A stretch of DNA of 64,000 nucleotides from Sanguinoderma infundibulare. Its lineage: Eukaryota; Basidiomycota; Agaricomycetes; Polyporales; Polyporaceae. Position numbers and translations under genes: made by a program. Of this stretch, positions 21,242 through 32,850 are shown one piece after another. How positions within the stretch are numbered: position 1 is the stretch's first letter; every line of letters starts with the position of its first letter. The notes beneath the pieces are model-generated. The model was not told the origin of the DNA. It did no database searches and saw only the letters and a list, made by a program, of their open reading frames with translations. The stretch covers positions 3,968,001 to 4,032,000 of the forward strand of contig JAVLRN010000005.1 in NCBI GenBank assembly GCA_032821775.1, read 5' to 3'.

Positions 21242-22989
21242 GAGTCTTGCAGTACTTATATATGTGGTGTGACAATCGTAGACACACCTCGAATTATTGA
21301 ATAGAGCCCGCTTTGACAACTCCTGCGGTAGCGACGCTGCGGTAGAGCATCCGGTCAGGCATCCTAAGATACGAATTCATATGAGCGGCTAGCAGACGAT
21401 TGTATGCAACTGAGGTAGACGAACGGATTTGGCGAATGGTATCAACGTACCGCAGCTGAGTCGGCGCCGGACGTCGAAACGGTAACGACAGTCCTTGACT
21501 GGAGGACACGAGCGCCATCAGACGAGGATACTCGTGTACTGAATGCAAGACAGCTGCGGTAGCAATTAGAAGACTACGTCGACGTGACGAAGGGAGATAA
21601 GAACCAGGTGCCCACAGATAACCGTCCTAAAAGATCCACAATGGTGTCAACTGTGCCGGTCACGGTATGAATGGTGTTTGAAGTGAAGTTGGGGATGGCT
21701 GCCAACGTCGCCTGTCCTTTGCCCAATGTAGGATCTGAACGAGTCGCATCAGATTGAGCATGATAAACATCTCCTGAAAATTATCAGGGCGTACCTACGT
21801 GAGGATGAAAATCTGATGTCATGCAATTGTATGTCGTACACAGCAACGAAGGCCCGAATAAATGTGTCATTCACCAACTATAGATGATGAAGTTTCATAA
21901 CTTCGACAGACCACCAGTAACTTGCCTTGAAAGCAGCACCGGCCGACCGTTGTTCTTCCGAATTTACCATCTACGTGAACTGACGTGAACTGCGGGGGAT
22001 GAGAAGAACTCGTAGAATGCAGTGACTGCTTATGTTGGAATGAGAGTGACGTGCTGGGAGTATTGTTCGCTAAGACGTCCTAGGAACCGTTCGTGCGTAT
22101 GGAGACGTTGTGCCCACTCGTGACTCGAACTCACACATCAGCAAACCGGGTTTGAGGTTTACAGAGACATGTAATAATCCATATAGCTCTGTAGGCATTG
22201 TAGTGGTTTGTAGGTGCCTCACGGTATTATGCAATTCAGAATATAGCTCTATAGCCATCTGGCGTATGCGACGATATCCTACAATCTATAGCGGAACGTG
22301 CGGCAGGGCCCTGTAGCATTCCGCCGGAACCGAGGGAAATACTGTAGTGCCATGTAGGGCTCATAGGTAGATATTGTAGAGGACTGCAATGCTCGCCGCA
22401 GAGTATGGTAGCATACGACAAATACCTACAGAGATATACTGTCATCCTGTGGTGCTCATAGCAATTACGCTGGTACTCGCCCACCGGCCATGTGACACAC
22501 AACGAGATAATGGTCAAAATTCATCAATTTATGCTCGAGCGGATCACACGACAGTAATATACCACACTATCTATTATGAAGTGAGAGTGAGCACGGGCAA
22601 CTTGGGACCATAGGAATAATAACTAGTGAGACAGCCTGAGAGTGGGAACCATTGCCATTCGCACCTTGATCAGCGCCGTCGCCATTCGCGCGTTTCACGT
22701 CGCATCCGCCATCGCCATCGCTGTTGCGCTGTGCTTTCTCCCTGTAACAACTGCAAGATCGGCATCGTCCGCCTCTGTCTGACCGACGAAACAACGGAGC
22801 AGGGCAGTGATGGGGGAACGTGAGACGATGATCTCGTCGTCTACTGATCATCGCTCAAGGTGAAGAAGCAATGAGCTTCGCGACAGCGATTGGCATAACG
22901 GTAGAACGCCCACCTCGCAAGTACCGAGCCCCATTGAGAACATGTCGTTTATTCCTCACAAGTCTCCGCCGAACAGAGACGGCCACGCA
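21242..22989. other. Intergenic, AT-richer, no gene recognised
   Basis: Short ORFs only. At 22115-22128 the minus strand has a B-box-like string (gagttcgagtcac), and at 22892-22902 the plus strand has an A-box-like string (ttggcataacgg); neither has a matching partner at tRNA distance. Many copies of ctatag/ctgtag-type words give the stretch 22160-22400 a repetitive look. Confidence 0.45.
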
Positions 22990-24440
22990 CCTTTCTGGCA
23001 CTTGGGGCAGTTCCGCATGAGAGTGCGCGCTGAAAAGTTAAAGCGCCACACGGTCGTCAGTCACGAGAAAGAAAAGTCGGGAAACATGGAACGGCGGTCA
23101 CGCACTCATAGCTTCCTCGATCGCGTGCCGTACGTCGAGCTTCTTGTCATCTTCGACTTCCACAACGCCGGCGGATCAAACGAGCCCCGTCAGCAAACGC
23201 AAAACGCACCGCCCAACGGCATATAGGGTTTTCCAACAAGTAAACGCACCTTGACAACTCTTCGGAAGGTGGTCCTGTAGCATCAGCGCAGGCGGGAAGA
23301 TACCATCAGCATCATGCTAACCTTCCATGCAAGAACTCGAGCGACGGGACGTCGCACATTGGGAGATGAACGCAGAGCGGGGAAGGCGACAAGTGCGCAC
23401 CGACAGATGAATGGACTAGCTAACGAACGAAGGAAAAGAGGGTCAAGTTTCGCAGATGGGCCATCGCCAAGCTGACGCCACGAAAGACAACCCACACCCA
23501 CGCGTGACAGGACAAGGGGGTAGGAACGATAGACACGAGGCATGGTTGATGATGAGCAATAGATGGAGGGAGAAAACTGAACGAACGTGCCATGTACAGA
23601 CGGCAGGAAAAACAACAGAACAGAACAGGCCAACGACACACTCACCGGCTTCTTGCACGCCCTGCACGTCACCGCCCCGCAGCCCTCGTTCTCGCACCTG
23701 AACAGCCGCTCCTGCTCGTTCTCGATCACGACCTTGTACTCACAGAACGGACACTCCTCCAGCCCCTCCAGCTCCGCCGCCTCGATCTCCTTCCGCTGCT
23801 TGACGCTCTCGTACAGCTCCAGCAGCTTCGACGTTAGGAACCGCCGAAGCTCCGACTCGGGGAACGCGAGCTTGCACTCCGACCGGTCCATGCACACAAT
23901 CCGCGCGTCGTGCTCGCCCAGCTTCGTTTCCGCGTACGTCATCATGCACGCGGTGCAGAACAGGTGCGCCTCCAGGCACTGCACCATCTTGTCCTGTATG
24001 CCATGTCATCCGAAAGGCGAGCCGTAGGAGAGGCCAGGTAATGTGTAAGAACTGCATGTACACGACGCAAAAGACGACCACTCACGAACGGATACTCGCA
24101 AAAACAACACCCGCACTCGATCCCCCCGTCCTCCTGCATCCGCGCCTACTCCTCGACCACCTTCGCCCGCTCCATCTTCTCCTCCACCAACCTTGTCCTC
24201 ACCCACGTCATCTCCCGGTCCAGCTCCCATCGTACTTCTGCACGCGCTAGCCCTTGATCTTCCTGGGCGCGACATGGCCTCGTACGGGCGCGGCACGCGC
24301 TGCTGCTGCTCCCGGAGGATCATTGGGGCCGCCGCCATAGCATTCACAAAGTGCAGGAAGAGGTTGAGAAGAGTGGCAGCGGCAGTCTTGGACCCAAGCA
24401 CGGTGCTGAGGTCATGTTGGAGTATGTTAGACAATGTAGT
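22990..24440 (-). pseudogene. RBR (RING-IBR) ubiquitin ligase relic
   Basis: The minus strand encodes the RING1-IBR part of an RNF216/Triad3-like RBR ligase. RING1: GIECGCCFCEYPF, a 92-nt intron, then KMVQCLEAHLFCTACMM and VCMDRSECKLAFPESELRRF. IBR: ECPFCEYKVVIE and FRCENEGCGAVTCRACKKP. Farther on are DHLPKSCQ, DDKKLDVRHAIEEAM and RTLMRNCPKCQK (about 23031-22991), the start of RING2, which carries the catalytic Cys in this family. The sequence then stops matching, so RING2 is lost. A TAG interrupts the helical N-terminal region (ERAKVVEE, stop, ARMQEDGG, near 24144). Both defects argue for a dead gene. Confidence 0.7.
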
Positions 24441-25029
24441 AAGCGTAGGACATGCAAGACAGAAAAAAGGATGAGGTCAAGATGCGATCGCGTTCGTGGG
24501 GGAAAGTCATTTAATTTTAAAGCCGCGCGCTCACCCCAATGTGAAACCCCTCCAGCGCCCATGTGATTAGGGTTTGGCTATGACCAAACTTGGCCGCAAC
24601 ATCCACGATTTGCGTTTCTCGGGCTGGTCGCCGATACCCCTTGTATGGTGCCCAGCACTCTGAAGCATTTGCACCTGACTGTTGTATCGCTTTGCAACAC
24701 TTAGCGGTATCCGTCCGATGAATTATAATGCTCTACAATAATCAATCAGGTGCGTCGGATGAGCTACGATGCTCTGAAATGATTTATCGTATACGGCGGA
24801 ACCCTGCAGGATTCCATCGTATCCGACGACTTCCTATAGAGTCCTGCACGGTGGGACCGGATCCGGCGAAACCCTGGATAGCCCCTTAGCGCTCAGCATA
24901 GCCCTGCAGGCAGGTTGCGCTTTTGCTGATGCACCGCCGGGCCCAACATCGGACACGATGTACTAGCACGCTGGGCTCCCCTCATGCAATTCACACTCGA
25001 GCAAACCCCATCGTCCATCAATACCCTGA
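24441..25029. other. Intergenic, no gene recognised
   Basis: Contains two loose direct copies of a unit like gtcggatgagctacgatgctct (24712-24780) and repeated ggcggaaccctg-like words. No coding feature seen. The last part (from about 24960) resembles the 5' flank of the BTB gene at 37.3 kb. Confidence 0.4.
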
Positions 25030-25818
25030 ATGACCGCTCTGAACTGGGTCCTTGAAGCGACAAGTGACACCTCGGTTTCACTGTTCCCGAAAATCCTGCA
25101 GCCGTCTGCAGCCATTCGCAACGTCGAGCTGGCGCCTGCAGTTCCTAGGCTGCACTTCTTACCCTTTCGATGTCTCGAAGGCGGGATGAGGATTTCTACT
25201 GCTATTATAAGACATCATCCTGTTGGTGAGTACTTGACCGCTTTTCTCGCTTGCGTGTTTGTCCCGATCGAGCAGTTGGATACCGTCATGTACAAAGTCC
25301 CCCGTCGACCTTTTGAATACGATTCCAAGTGTTCTCGGACATGTTCAGATTGCCACCCGTGAACAGCTTGTTTGACATTGAGGGCTCCAACGACGAGAAC
25401 CCCGTCGAACTGGAAGGCGTGAGGAGTTCAAGCTACTGTTGTGGATTATGTTTTGCTCGTGAGTATCCCATCAGCTTTATCATTCACTCATGATCCTCGC
25501 AAATCGTCCTTTCCCCTCATTTACCTATTGGTCACGCATACACTCACCTCACCTCAACCGCACGTATCTCGCACCCTCACTCAAACGCCATGGATCTCCG
25601 TCCCACGCCTGTCTACGATGTGGCTCTTCGACGACATCCGCGAGCGCGCTATCACTGAGCTCTCCCAGGTCGCCATCACCCTAGCCGCGCGCATCGTCCT
25701 CGCCCGCAAGTATAACATCCCTAGCTGGCTTGAACACGCAGTCACTGCCATCGCCCACCACGAGCACCTCGAGGCCCTGGGTTGGGAGACGGCGGTTGAG
25801 CTGTTCCAGATAATATGA
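25030..25818 (+). pseudogene. Decayed duplicate of the 37.3-kb BTB gene
   Basis: Follows the 37300-38362 gene exon by exon: MTALNWVLEATSDTSVSLF, MYKVPRRPFEYDSK, NDENPVELEGV, LLLWIMFCS, LSTMWLFDDIRERAITELS, RKYNIPSWLEHAVTAIAHHE and EALGWETAVELFQI. A one-base deletion after EYDSK shifts the frame, a few codons are missing before EFKLLL, and a stop follows FQII, so the C-terminal third is lost. Similarity starts upstream of the ATG, so the event was a DNA segment duplication. Confidence 0.75.
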
Positions 25819-26118
25819 AGTCACGCTCGTCCAGCGTAGACGGTCTGGCATTATCAATCTATTCGGCCCCTTCGATCGGGAGCCTCTGTACACGCCTGGG
25901 GTCTTTGTCCATGCAGAGATCAATAACAGGGTGTTGGATACGCGACTCATCTCCTGAACGCGCCAGACTTGACTCGCGGGCTCGCACTCGTCTCCGGATC
26001 GTTGACCGACGAACCTGGAACACGGTAGTCACAAATCAGTTCTTCCGGTTATTCCACGGGTATGTAAATAGGTACGCACCCTGCTTTCTGCCTTCTGTAG
26101 AACTGGGAGCCTGCAGAT

Positions 26119-27080
26119 CTAGAATTCCCCTTCCGCCGTCTCCATCGCCTGGCCCTCTTCCCAGTCCCTCGCGAAATCAGCGCCAAAGATATCTCCGATG
26201 AGCGATTCCTTCCTGTTATCAACGTCATACGTGAGGCATGCTCGAAATCGACGACCAGTACGAGCATGAGCATAGCGAAACGTACAGTTGCTCAGGCGGA
26301 ACCTCTCCTATTCCGCCGCGAGGGTAGATCGCCTCGCGGTACCGCACGACGTCGACCGCGAGCTGGAGCCCGAGAGTGTTGTACTCCTCCAACTGCAGCG
26401 GCTCGGTGCGCTCGAGCATGTCCTCGAGCGCTTGGGGGAGGAGTTGCTTCGCGTCATAGTGCCGCGCGGCGGCGAGCCGGACGACGCAATCTTCGAGGTA
26501 ACCTATATGCTCGATCGCAACCTCGCGCAGGTCGGTGAATCCCCACAGCGTCGCAAGCTTCAGGACGTTGACCCACGACGTCGGCTCCACGCCCGCCCTG
26601 TACGAAGCGATGATCGTGGTCGGCGAGAGAAGATGAGACGATGTGGAGGAAGCTGCCGTTGGATACATACCTGGATCGCGCCGGCAACAGCACCCGAAGC
26701 AGGTCGCGGAACTCAACCGCGGTCACGCCCTCGAGGTAGTCGACATCGCAAAACTGTTCGACGGGCCCAACTGGGGCATCGACGTGGAGCAGCTTTCGGA
26801 AGAAGCTGGATGCTAGCAGAAATTGTTTGGGGATGCGGAACCGGAACGAGTCCATCTGAGGCGGGCGTACAAGGTCCCGTCGACATCAGTCAGCGTTTGG
26901 CTGGTCACACGTAAAATTGAGGCGGCTATGAATACGGACCTGGAACGTGTGCAGCTCGTAGAAGAAATCCGGGTCGGGGACCCATTCAGGCTTTGTTGTT
27001 GAGCTGGACTTTGTGACACGCGAGCTTGTCTTGGAACTGGTCGTGGTTGTGCTCGGCTTGGAGCTGGTGGAGCTAGCCAT
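26119..27080 (-). CDS. BTB/POZ domain protein (FGADF-tail subfamily)
   Basis: ATG at 27080 starts a Ser/Thr-rich leader (MASSTSSKPSTTTTSS) that ends PDPDFFYELHTFQ before an intron. The BTB core reads MDSFRFRIPKQFLLASSFF and GVTAVEFRDLLRVLLP. After an intron: PTSWVNVLKLATLWGFTDLR, VRLAAARHYDAKQLLPQAL and LGLQLAVDVVRYREAIYP. A last intron (71 nt, gtacgt...aacag) leads to KESLIGDIFGADFARDWEEG and the end METAEGEF, stop at 26119. Without this final exon the frame would end at 26225; the exon is supported by the same tail motif in three paralogs. Intact as far as seen. Likely a protein-interaction adaptor; no further domain. Confidence 0.7.
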
Positions 27081-28040
27081 GCCAGAAACGGTTCCGAAAG
27101 AGGAAGATGAGGCAAATGGTGAGGGGTGCAAGTTGGTGAAGAGATGAACACACCGTTGCTGCTATATAACCAATCATCTGCCTCCGCCGTTGCAGTGCTT
27201 GCCCGCTGCTGCGGCATACTTGGTTCCAAGTTATGCACAAATGCCTGTAACAAGCAGCTGACCGACGATCGTCTCTGAACGAACAAGGTACGCGGATGAG
27301 CCCCAGCACGAGATGAGACCCATCATCGAAGCGGAGGAGAATCGCCTGCCAGTCATGTCTGGATAGGCATCGTTATGCCCTCGTTAACTCGCCAACGGAC
27401 CGAAACGGCCTTTCAACCTTGTAGCTGCGGTAGTTGGGAACGTCGAGTCGACATTCTGGGATAAAAACGCTTTAAAAAGGCTCACCTCGATAATACGGAG
27501 AACGGACTGGCATTCTCGGGAACCGTGGTCAGTTCTCCCGCATCAATGTCGGTGTTAAGTTGGCTTCACTAACAGGATTGAGCTTGAATAGCGAAAAGGC
27601 TCCAGTACTCATCCGAGAGTATGCATATAGTGGCTGCCAGCTTGAGTACAGGTCGAGAGGTCGTCGACGTCGCGAGAAAAGATTGATCCCACCGCGCATG
27701 CAACACCAGCGCCTATTAATATCGCTTCGGAGTCCGGTCCGTCCCCTCAGGCTGCCAGCATGGTGGCCTGGTCTAAAGCCTCTACGATGAGATGAAGTTT
27801 ATGCAACAGCCGATAGCCAGGCTATTAAACGTACTCATTCACGGATCGGGTCCCATCCGCACATACATTTATTCACCTCTGCCACGGGACTTGCAAGTTA
27901 ACGACACACAATGGCAAGCGCATTCTTGATCTCGATTCCTGCGAGTACTGCTGCTGCCGTGACTGCACCTCAATACCTACATAAGTTGAAGCTCATCTAG
28001 TTACTGGTTTTTTTTCCAAATATTGCCACCTTTTCGGATC
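27081..28040. other. Intergenic, no gene recognised
   Basis: Between the divergent BTB promoter and the 3' end of the Fe2OG gene. Short ORFs only. Confidence 0.5.
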
Positions 28041-29470
28041 CTAATTGCCGCCAGACCTCTTCCCCGGCGGCCCAATCTCGACGATCATACAAACCTTGAC
28101 GTACAGGTAGCCCAACGACGCCTCGTTCCCGTAAAAGATGTAAAGCGACCGGAACCCATTCCAAGCCTGCATCTCCGTCACCCAGTGCACCGTCACCGTC
28201 GGGTCGTCCCCACTGCACCCCCTCTGCCACCTCCCAGACTGCGGGTCGAACACCATATTCCGCATCACGTCGGCCCCAAAGTAGCTGACCATCCTGCTAA
28301 TCGCGTCTTCCTCATCCATCATGTCCCCAAGGTCCACCATCCGTCTCAGCAGCACCCGATAGTCACAGGCGTCCTCCTCGCACACGAGCCTCAGGCGCGG
28401 CTCCAGCCCGAGCGCGCGGCACGCGTCGAACAGCGTCGCGTCCGCGCCCTTGAGCCGCTTCCGCAGGCTCTTCAGCGGATCCTCGTGCATTCCCGCCCGC
28501 CACGGGTTCGGGAATGGGTAGTGGTGGCGCAGGCCGAACCCGAGCGTCCCGCCGCGAGGCATAAACGACGGGTCGGTCAAGAGCGCGCGAAACGCGACTC
28601 CCACGGCGTCCACATTCGCCTTCGGTGGCTGCAGCTCTCGGATCTGTGTTGCGGCGGTGGACGACCGCGGTGTGCGCTTTGCGTTGAAGTACAGGTTGTA
28701 CGTGGGCGTGACGCGGTGGCCCGAGACGACAGGGGTGACCTCGTGCTCCACATCGCCGAAGAACGCGACGTACGCAACGCTGTTGGTGCGGCCGGCAAGC
28801 AGCGCCGCGGCGTCGAACGTCCACTCCTTGCCGTCGTGGCGGAGGACGAGCGCGCCGCCCTCATGAGGAGTCGGGAAGACGACGACGAGCGAGCCGAACA
28901 TTCGCTCGCTGTGCGGCGTGTCCTTGTGCGGCTTGAAGAAGGCGCCGTCACCTACAGGCGATATTTCAATCCCACGCAGTGTTGCGGAAGCGCGGCACTC
29001 ACCATATACGTTCAACTTGTACAGCTCCGCGCTAATGCTTCTCTTTTCCTCTTCGCCGGCAAGTAGGTTCGTATGCACGGCTTGCATGATTTCCGAACGC
29101 TCTACGTTGAGTCGACAGAGGAAGTTCTGTGTCCATCTTCCCCGCCTTGCGATACGACTCGTCCAGCACCGTCTCCTGGCCCCGCCCGAACTTGGCGGCC
29201 TCGCATGCACTCGCGAGCGCCTCTAAAGTGCCCGTGTTGCTGCCCGTCTCGGACAGATTGACGAATCTGTTACAGGGCAAGGAGCTGTCAAGTGGATGGC
29301 GGCAGATGTGAACGGGATGGTACGCACTGTGCCTTCTGTTGCCCATAGTACAGCTGAAACTGGTCCGGTGCCAAATTGACGATGCCGCTGCAGTACGGGA
29401 CGTTCTCCGTCAGCGTCGTGCGCAGGTGTTTGATGAGCTCCCCCGTACGTGCAGTGGGTTCGACAGCCAT
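28041..29470 (-). CDS. Fe(II)/2-oxoglutarate dioxygenase family protein, probably frameshifted
   Basis: Predicted non-heme iron oxygenase with prolyl-4-hydroxylase-like fold; substrate unknown. ATG at 29470 begins MAVEPTARTGELIKHLRTT, then PYCSGIVNLAPDQFQLYYG. After an intron come LEALASACEAAKFGRG and VLDESYRKAGKMDTE. The catalytic domain has the metal pair in FFKPHKDTPHSERMFGS (His, Asp), the distal His in FGDVEHEV and the 2OG Arg in SGHRVTPTYNL. The family-specific C-terminal part has TLGFGLRHHYPFP, FDACRALGLEPRLRL and YGNEASLGYLYVKVCM, ending GPPGKRSGGN. An intron after KLNVYG precedes the HKD exon, as in the paralogs. Between KMDT and NFLCRLNVERSE two bases appear to be missing relative to the paralogs, which breaks the frame; unless spliced out, the full protein is not made. 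Confidence 0.65.
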
Positions 29471-30177
29471 GGTGGTGGTTGTGGGTAAGGGTCGACGGTG
29501 ATCTGGGGAATCGATGTGGAATCGACGACGTACAGGAGGATAAATTCCAGTCTGGACAGGATCCGGACCTCAGTACGTCATAAAGTCGGACGTCGTGCGC
29601 ACGTACCGATAATTGTTGACTTCCTTCTTTGTCTCATACGAGTCATACTAGGCGTACCAGTTCCGGTTGTATGATGTATCTCCCCCCCTACCGCTTGCAC
29701 TTGTCCTCCGCCATCAGACCCTGCTTTGATCTGTCAAAAGACGCGCGAGCAGAGCGCGGCACCTAACACCGTGACAGTTGCAGCGAGACGTTGCAGCGTC
29801 ACGCGGCGTGCGCTTGCAGAGGCCCCGTGCGATGCCGGAGATCTAGATAAGCAATTTATCGCCTCTGTTGCTTGCGTCCTTGAATGCCCGCGTGGCTCCC
29901 TCCTCAGGCTCATACCCCAACCTTCCGCCACGCTGTTCAATGCTCAACGTCAACTGTGTCCCAGCCAGGCCACCGTCTCCCTGGGCTTCCTTTCCGCCGC
30001 CTACCACAACCTCGTCAAGATATGGGGTTTCCGTGACAACGGGTAGAGAACGTACTCGAGGGCCACTGCGTCAGGGCAATGTGTGTATTCCCACCATCCT
30101 TTAACTGTCTTCTATGTCCGCCACTTCCGTCTCCGTCTCCGTCTCCGTCATCTCTCTCCTGTTTCCTGCCCGGCCAA
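29471..30177. other. Intergenic, no gene recognised
   Basis: Contains a 33-bp block at 29831-29863 (gatgccggagatctagataa...) that recurs inverted at 41168-41201, and a short (ctccgt)n run near 30126-30150. No coding feature. Confidence 0.45.
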
Positions 30178-30870
30178 ACGTCACAGTGAGACACGCCAAG
30201 GCTCGTCATTGGCAGACTCCCAATACATCTCGAATAGATACTTGTGGCACGTCCCATAACCCGGCGTGCGGCCTTCCGGCATGAACGATGGACCGTCGAG
30301 GAGCGTGCCGAGCATCTCGCCGACGGCGCCGCCGTGCTTGAGTGCGGATGGTAGTGGTGAGTGAACTACTGCGGGCGCGTCCGGGCCGAGTTCTTGGCAG
30401 TCCATATACGTTTAGCTTGTAGAGCCCGCACGGATCTTGCGGCGGGATGCGCGTCCAGCGAGGAGCCCGGTATGTACAGCAAGCCGCACCGCTCGACGTC
30501 GAACCGGCTCATGAAGCTATCCGCGTCCATCATCCCGGCCTTACGGTACGTCTCGTCCAGCACCGCCTCTGTGCCCCTCAATCTTCGTAGGTTGTCGCCA
30601 TCTCCCGGACGAACTCTGTCGCACCCTCCTCGGAATGGCCGAAGTTTGTGTGTTCGCCAGGTCCAGCGCCTCCGGCTTGTCGGATGACTTGGTCAAGTCA
30701 TTGTCAATATACCTGTGATGAATGGTTCCAGGATCACCATGCCATTTGGCGGTCAACCGAACGACCCACCGTGAGTCTTTCTTGCTGTAGTCGAGCTCGA
30801 AGTCTCTGGAGAGGAGCTCGAGAACACCGCTGCAGTATGCGAGCTATTGTCGCAGCGTGGCTCGGACAGC
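30178..30870 (-). pseudogene. Fe2OG dioxygenase relic lacking the catalytic exon
   Basis: Family pieces in order: YCSGVLELLSRDFELDYSKK (near 30840-30780, preceded by an in-frame TAG), a damaged middle block (KPEALDLANTQTSAIPRR), VLDETYRKAGMMDADSF, SRFDVERCGLL, then YKLNVYG in another frame, then directly GEMLGTLLDGPSFMPEGRTP. The whole segment with the HxD pair, the distal His and the Arg has been deleted, so the copy is inactive. Confidence 0.7.
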
Positions 30871-31497
30871 ATGGCACGGAGACGGTGGAGTGCCGTGACA
30901 CCAGAATACTCGCCCATAACGGGGAGTCTCAGCAGAGGTAGTGGGGTTCCTCACAGCGCAGTTGATCGCTCGCCGCCTCGTTCTCGGTCCTCGGATGCGG
31001 TTTTCGGAAGTTGATATGGTAATCGAGGGCAATCGTGCCTCTTCCGGGATAAGTTGACACTGCTCAGATATGCCCGAAGCAGAGGCGCGGTGTCGAGATC
31101 GATTCATCAGTATTTGACTCGCCATATCCGAGGCTAGATGCGTCGTATCTGTGTGAGATGACTCGCGGTGGGAGCAGGGCGGCCATCACTGAATCCACAA
31201 TGACAAAGAAGCCTGCCTGTATGTCGCTTCTGAGCGCACAAAGGCTTCCATACCGTTCCCTTGTGGGTTTGGGAGTCAGTTTCTGTGGGAATTTCAAGAT
31301 AACAGATGGCGGGGAAGCCTTGCATCTTTGGTTGCGTTAAGTTACTGACTCCGTTGTGGCAGCCGACACTGACCATAACTTCGGGATACACTTCAGAAGG
31401 TTCACTCGTCTCCGAGCTCGCTGAGGCCATCTCGCGGATCAGCGACTGCTCCAGATTTTCATTTTGTGCCACGACATACTTGGAACTCATTCGGGAG
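30871..31497. other. Intergenic, no gene recognised
   Basis: No ORF with a recognisable family. It separates two Fe2OG relics in the same orientation. Confidence 0.45.
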
Positions 31498-32850
31498 TCA
31501 ATTGCTCGCGCGCTCCACGCTGCTCTCCGCCTCATTGCCATCCTCGTCACCCTCGGTCACTCCATCCTTCTCCTCCCCAGGTTCCCCGGACAGATTCCCG
31601 TGCGGGCCGATCGTCACAAGAAAACAAACGCGCATATACAACCAAGCCACGCACGCCTCGTTCCCGTACGCCGTGTACACCGAACGTGGGCCAACTCCAT
31701 CCTGGCCGGAAGTCACGCAATGGACGGTGAGTTTCTTCTTGTACCTGTCGTCTCCGACGCCTCTTCATCCTCTCGCTCCGGGTTATTCTCAGCGTATCAA
31801 GAGTCGCGCGAGTCGCCAGTGTACCTGAGATTTCTCAGTACGACGCCCCCGCACTCCAGCAGCTCGCCATGCGCATCCTCGACCTGACAGCGATCTACGA
31901 GGTCGACCATGCGGTCGAGCACAATGTCGTACTCCGAGTCGTCGCTCACGAGCCGCAGGCGAGGTTGCACACCAAGCGCGTCGCACGCCTAGAATAGCAC
32001 CGCCTCTCTTCCCTTAAGCCACGCTCTGAGGCTCACGAGCGGGTCAGGGTTTCCCGCGCCCCAGTGTGTCGGGAACGGATAGCGGTGGCGCAGACCGAAG
32101 CCGAGCGTGCCGCCGTTTGGCATGAACGTCGGGTCGTCGAGCAAGGACGCGAGCGCCTCCTTCACCGCGGGTGTGCTGGCGTGTAAGGGGTGCAACGCTT
32201 TGAGGTCGGCGGGTGGCGCTGAGGAGCTAGGATGGGTGTCATAGTACAAGTTGTACGTGAGGGTGACGCGGTGGCCCGAGGTGACGAGCGCGACCTCGTA
32301 CTCGACGTCGCTGAAGAATGCAATGTAGGCGATGCTGCTGGTGCCGCGAGTAGCGCCGCGGGGTCGAACGTGAACTCTTCTTGCTCGTGCCGAAGAATGA
32401 GCGCGCCGCCGGCGTGCGGGGTCGGGAACACGACGATGAGGGAGCCGAACATGTTCTGGCTGCGCGGCGTGTCCTTGTGCCGCTTGAAGAACGTGCCTTC
32501 TCCTGTGGCGACATAATGAGCACGTACACTCCTCTCATTCAATTGACATCCGGGAGCCGCACTCGCCGTATACGTTCAACTTGTACAGTTCTGCACGAAC
32601 CGTGCGCGTTTCGTTGTCACCGGAGAGGAGGCGGAGCCGCACAGTGTTGAGAAGCCCGGTCTTCTCGACATCGAAGCGGCTCACGGAGTGCTCGGTGTCC
32701 ATCTTCATCGACGCACCGAACATCCTTCCTCCCGTAATACAGCTCGAAGTTCATGGGAGGTACCTCGAGGATACCGTTGCAGTATGGGGGTTCCTTGGCC
32801 AACGTCCTTAGAAGTCGCTGCAATAGGGGAAACGTGGTGGATTCGATCAT
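31498..32850 (-). pseudogene. Fe2OG dioxygenase pseudogene with three separate lesions
   Basis: ATG at 32850 starts MIESTTFPLLQRLLRTLAKE and PYCNGILEVPPMNFELYYG, as in exon 1 of the paralogs. The next block (the RKAG region) is deleted: the sequence passes directly to MDTEHSVSRFDVEKTG in another frame. After KLNVYG and its intron, the metal pair is present (FFKRHKDTPRSQNMFGS), but one base is missing at PAALLA, shifting the frame before IAYIAFFSDVEYEV. A TAG replaces the conserved Glu in AVLFEAC (near 31991). The C-terminal end (YGNEACVAWLYMRVCF) is extended by an acidic tail. The lesions are independent, so decay has gone on for some time. Confidence 0.75.

Noticed and set aside
22861..22945. 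tRNA gene on the plus strand
   Set aside because: A-box-like string only; no T-arm or B box at the right distance.
28023..29066. Open frame of 347 codons on the plus strand
   Set aside because: Antisense shadow of the 28-kb Fe2OG gene; composition follows the codon bias of the real strand.
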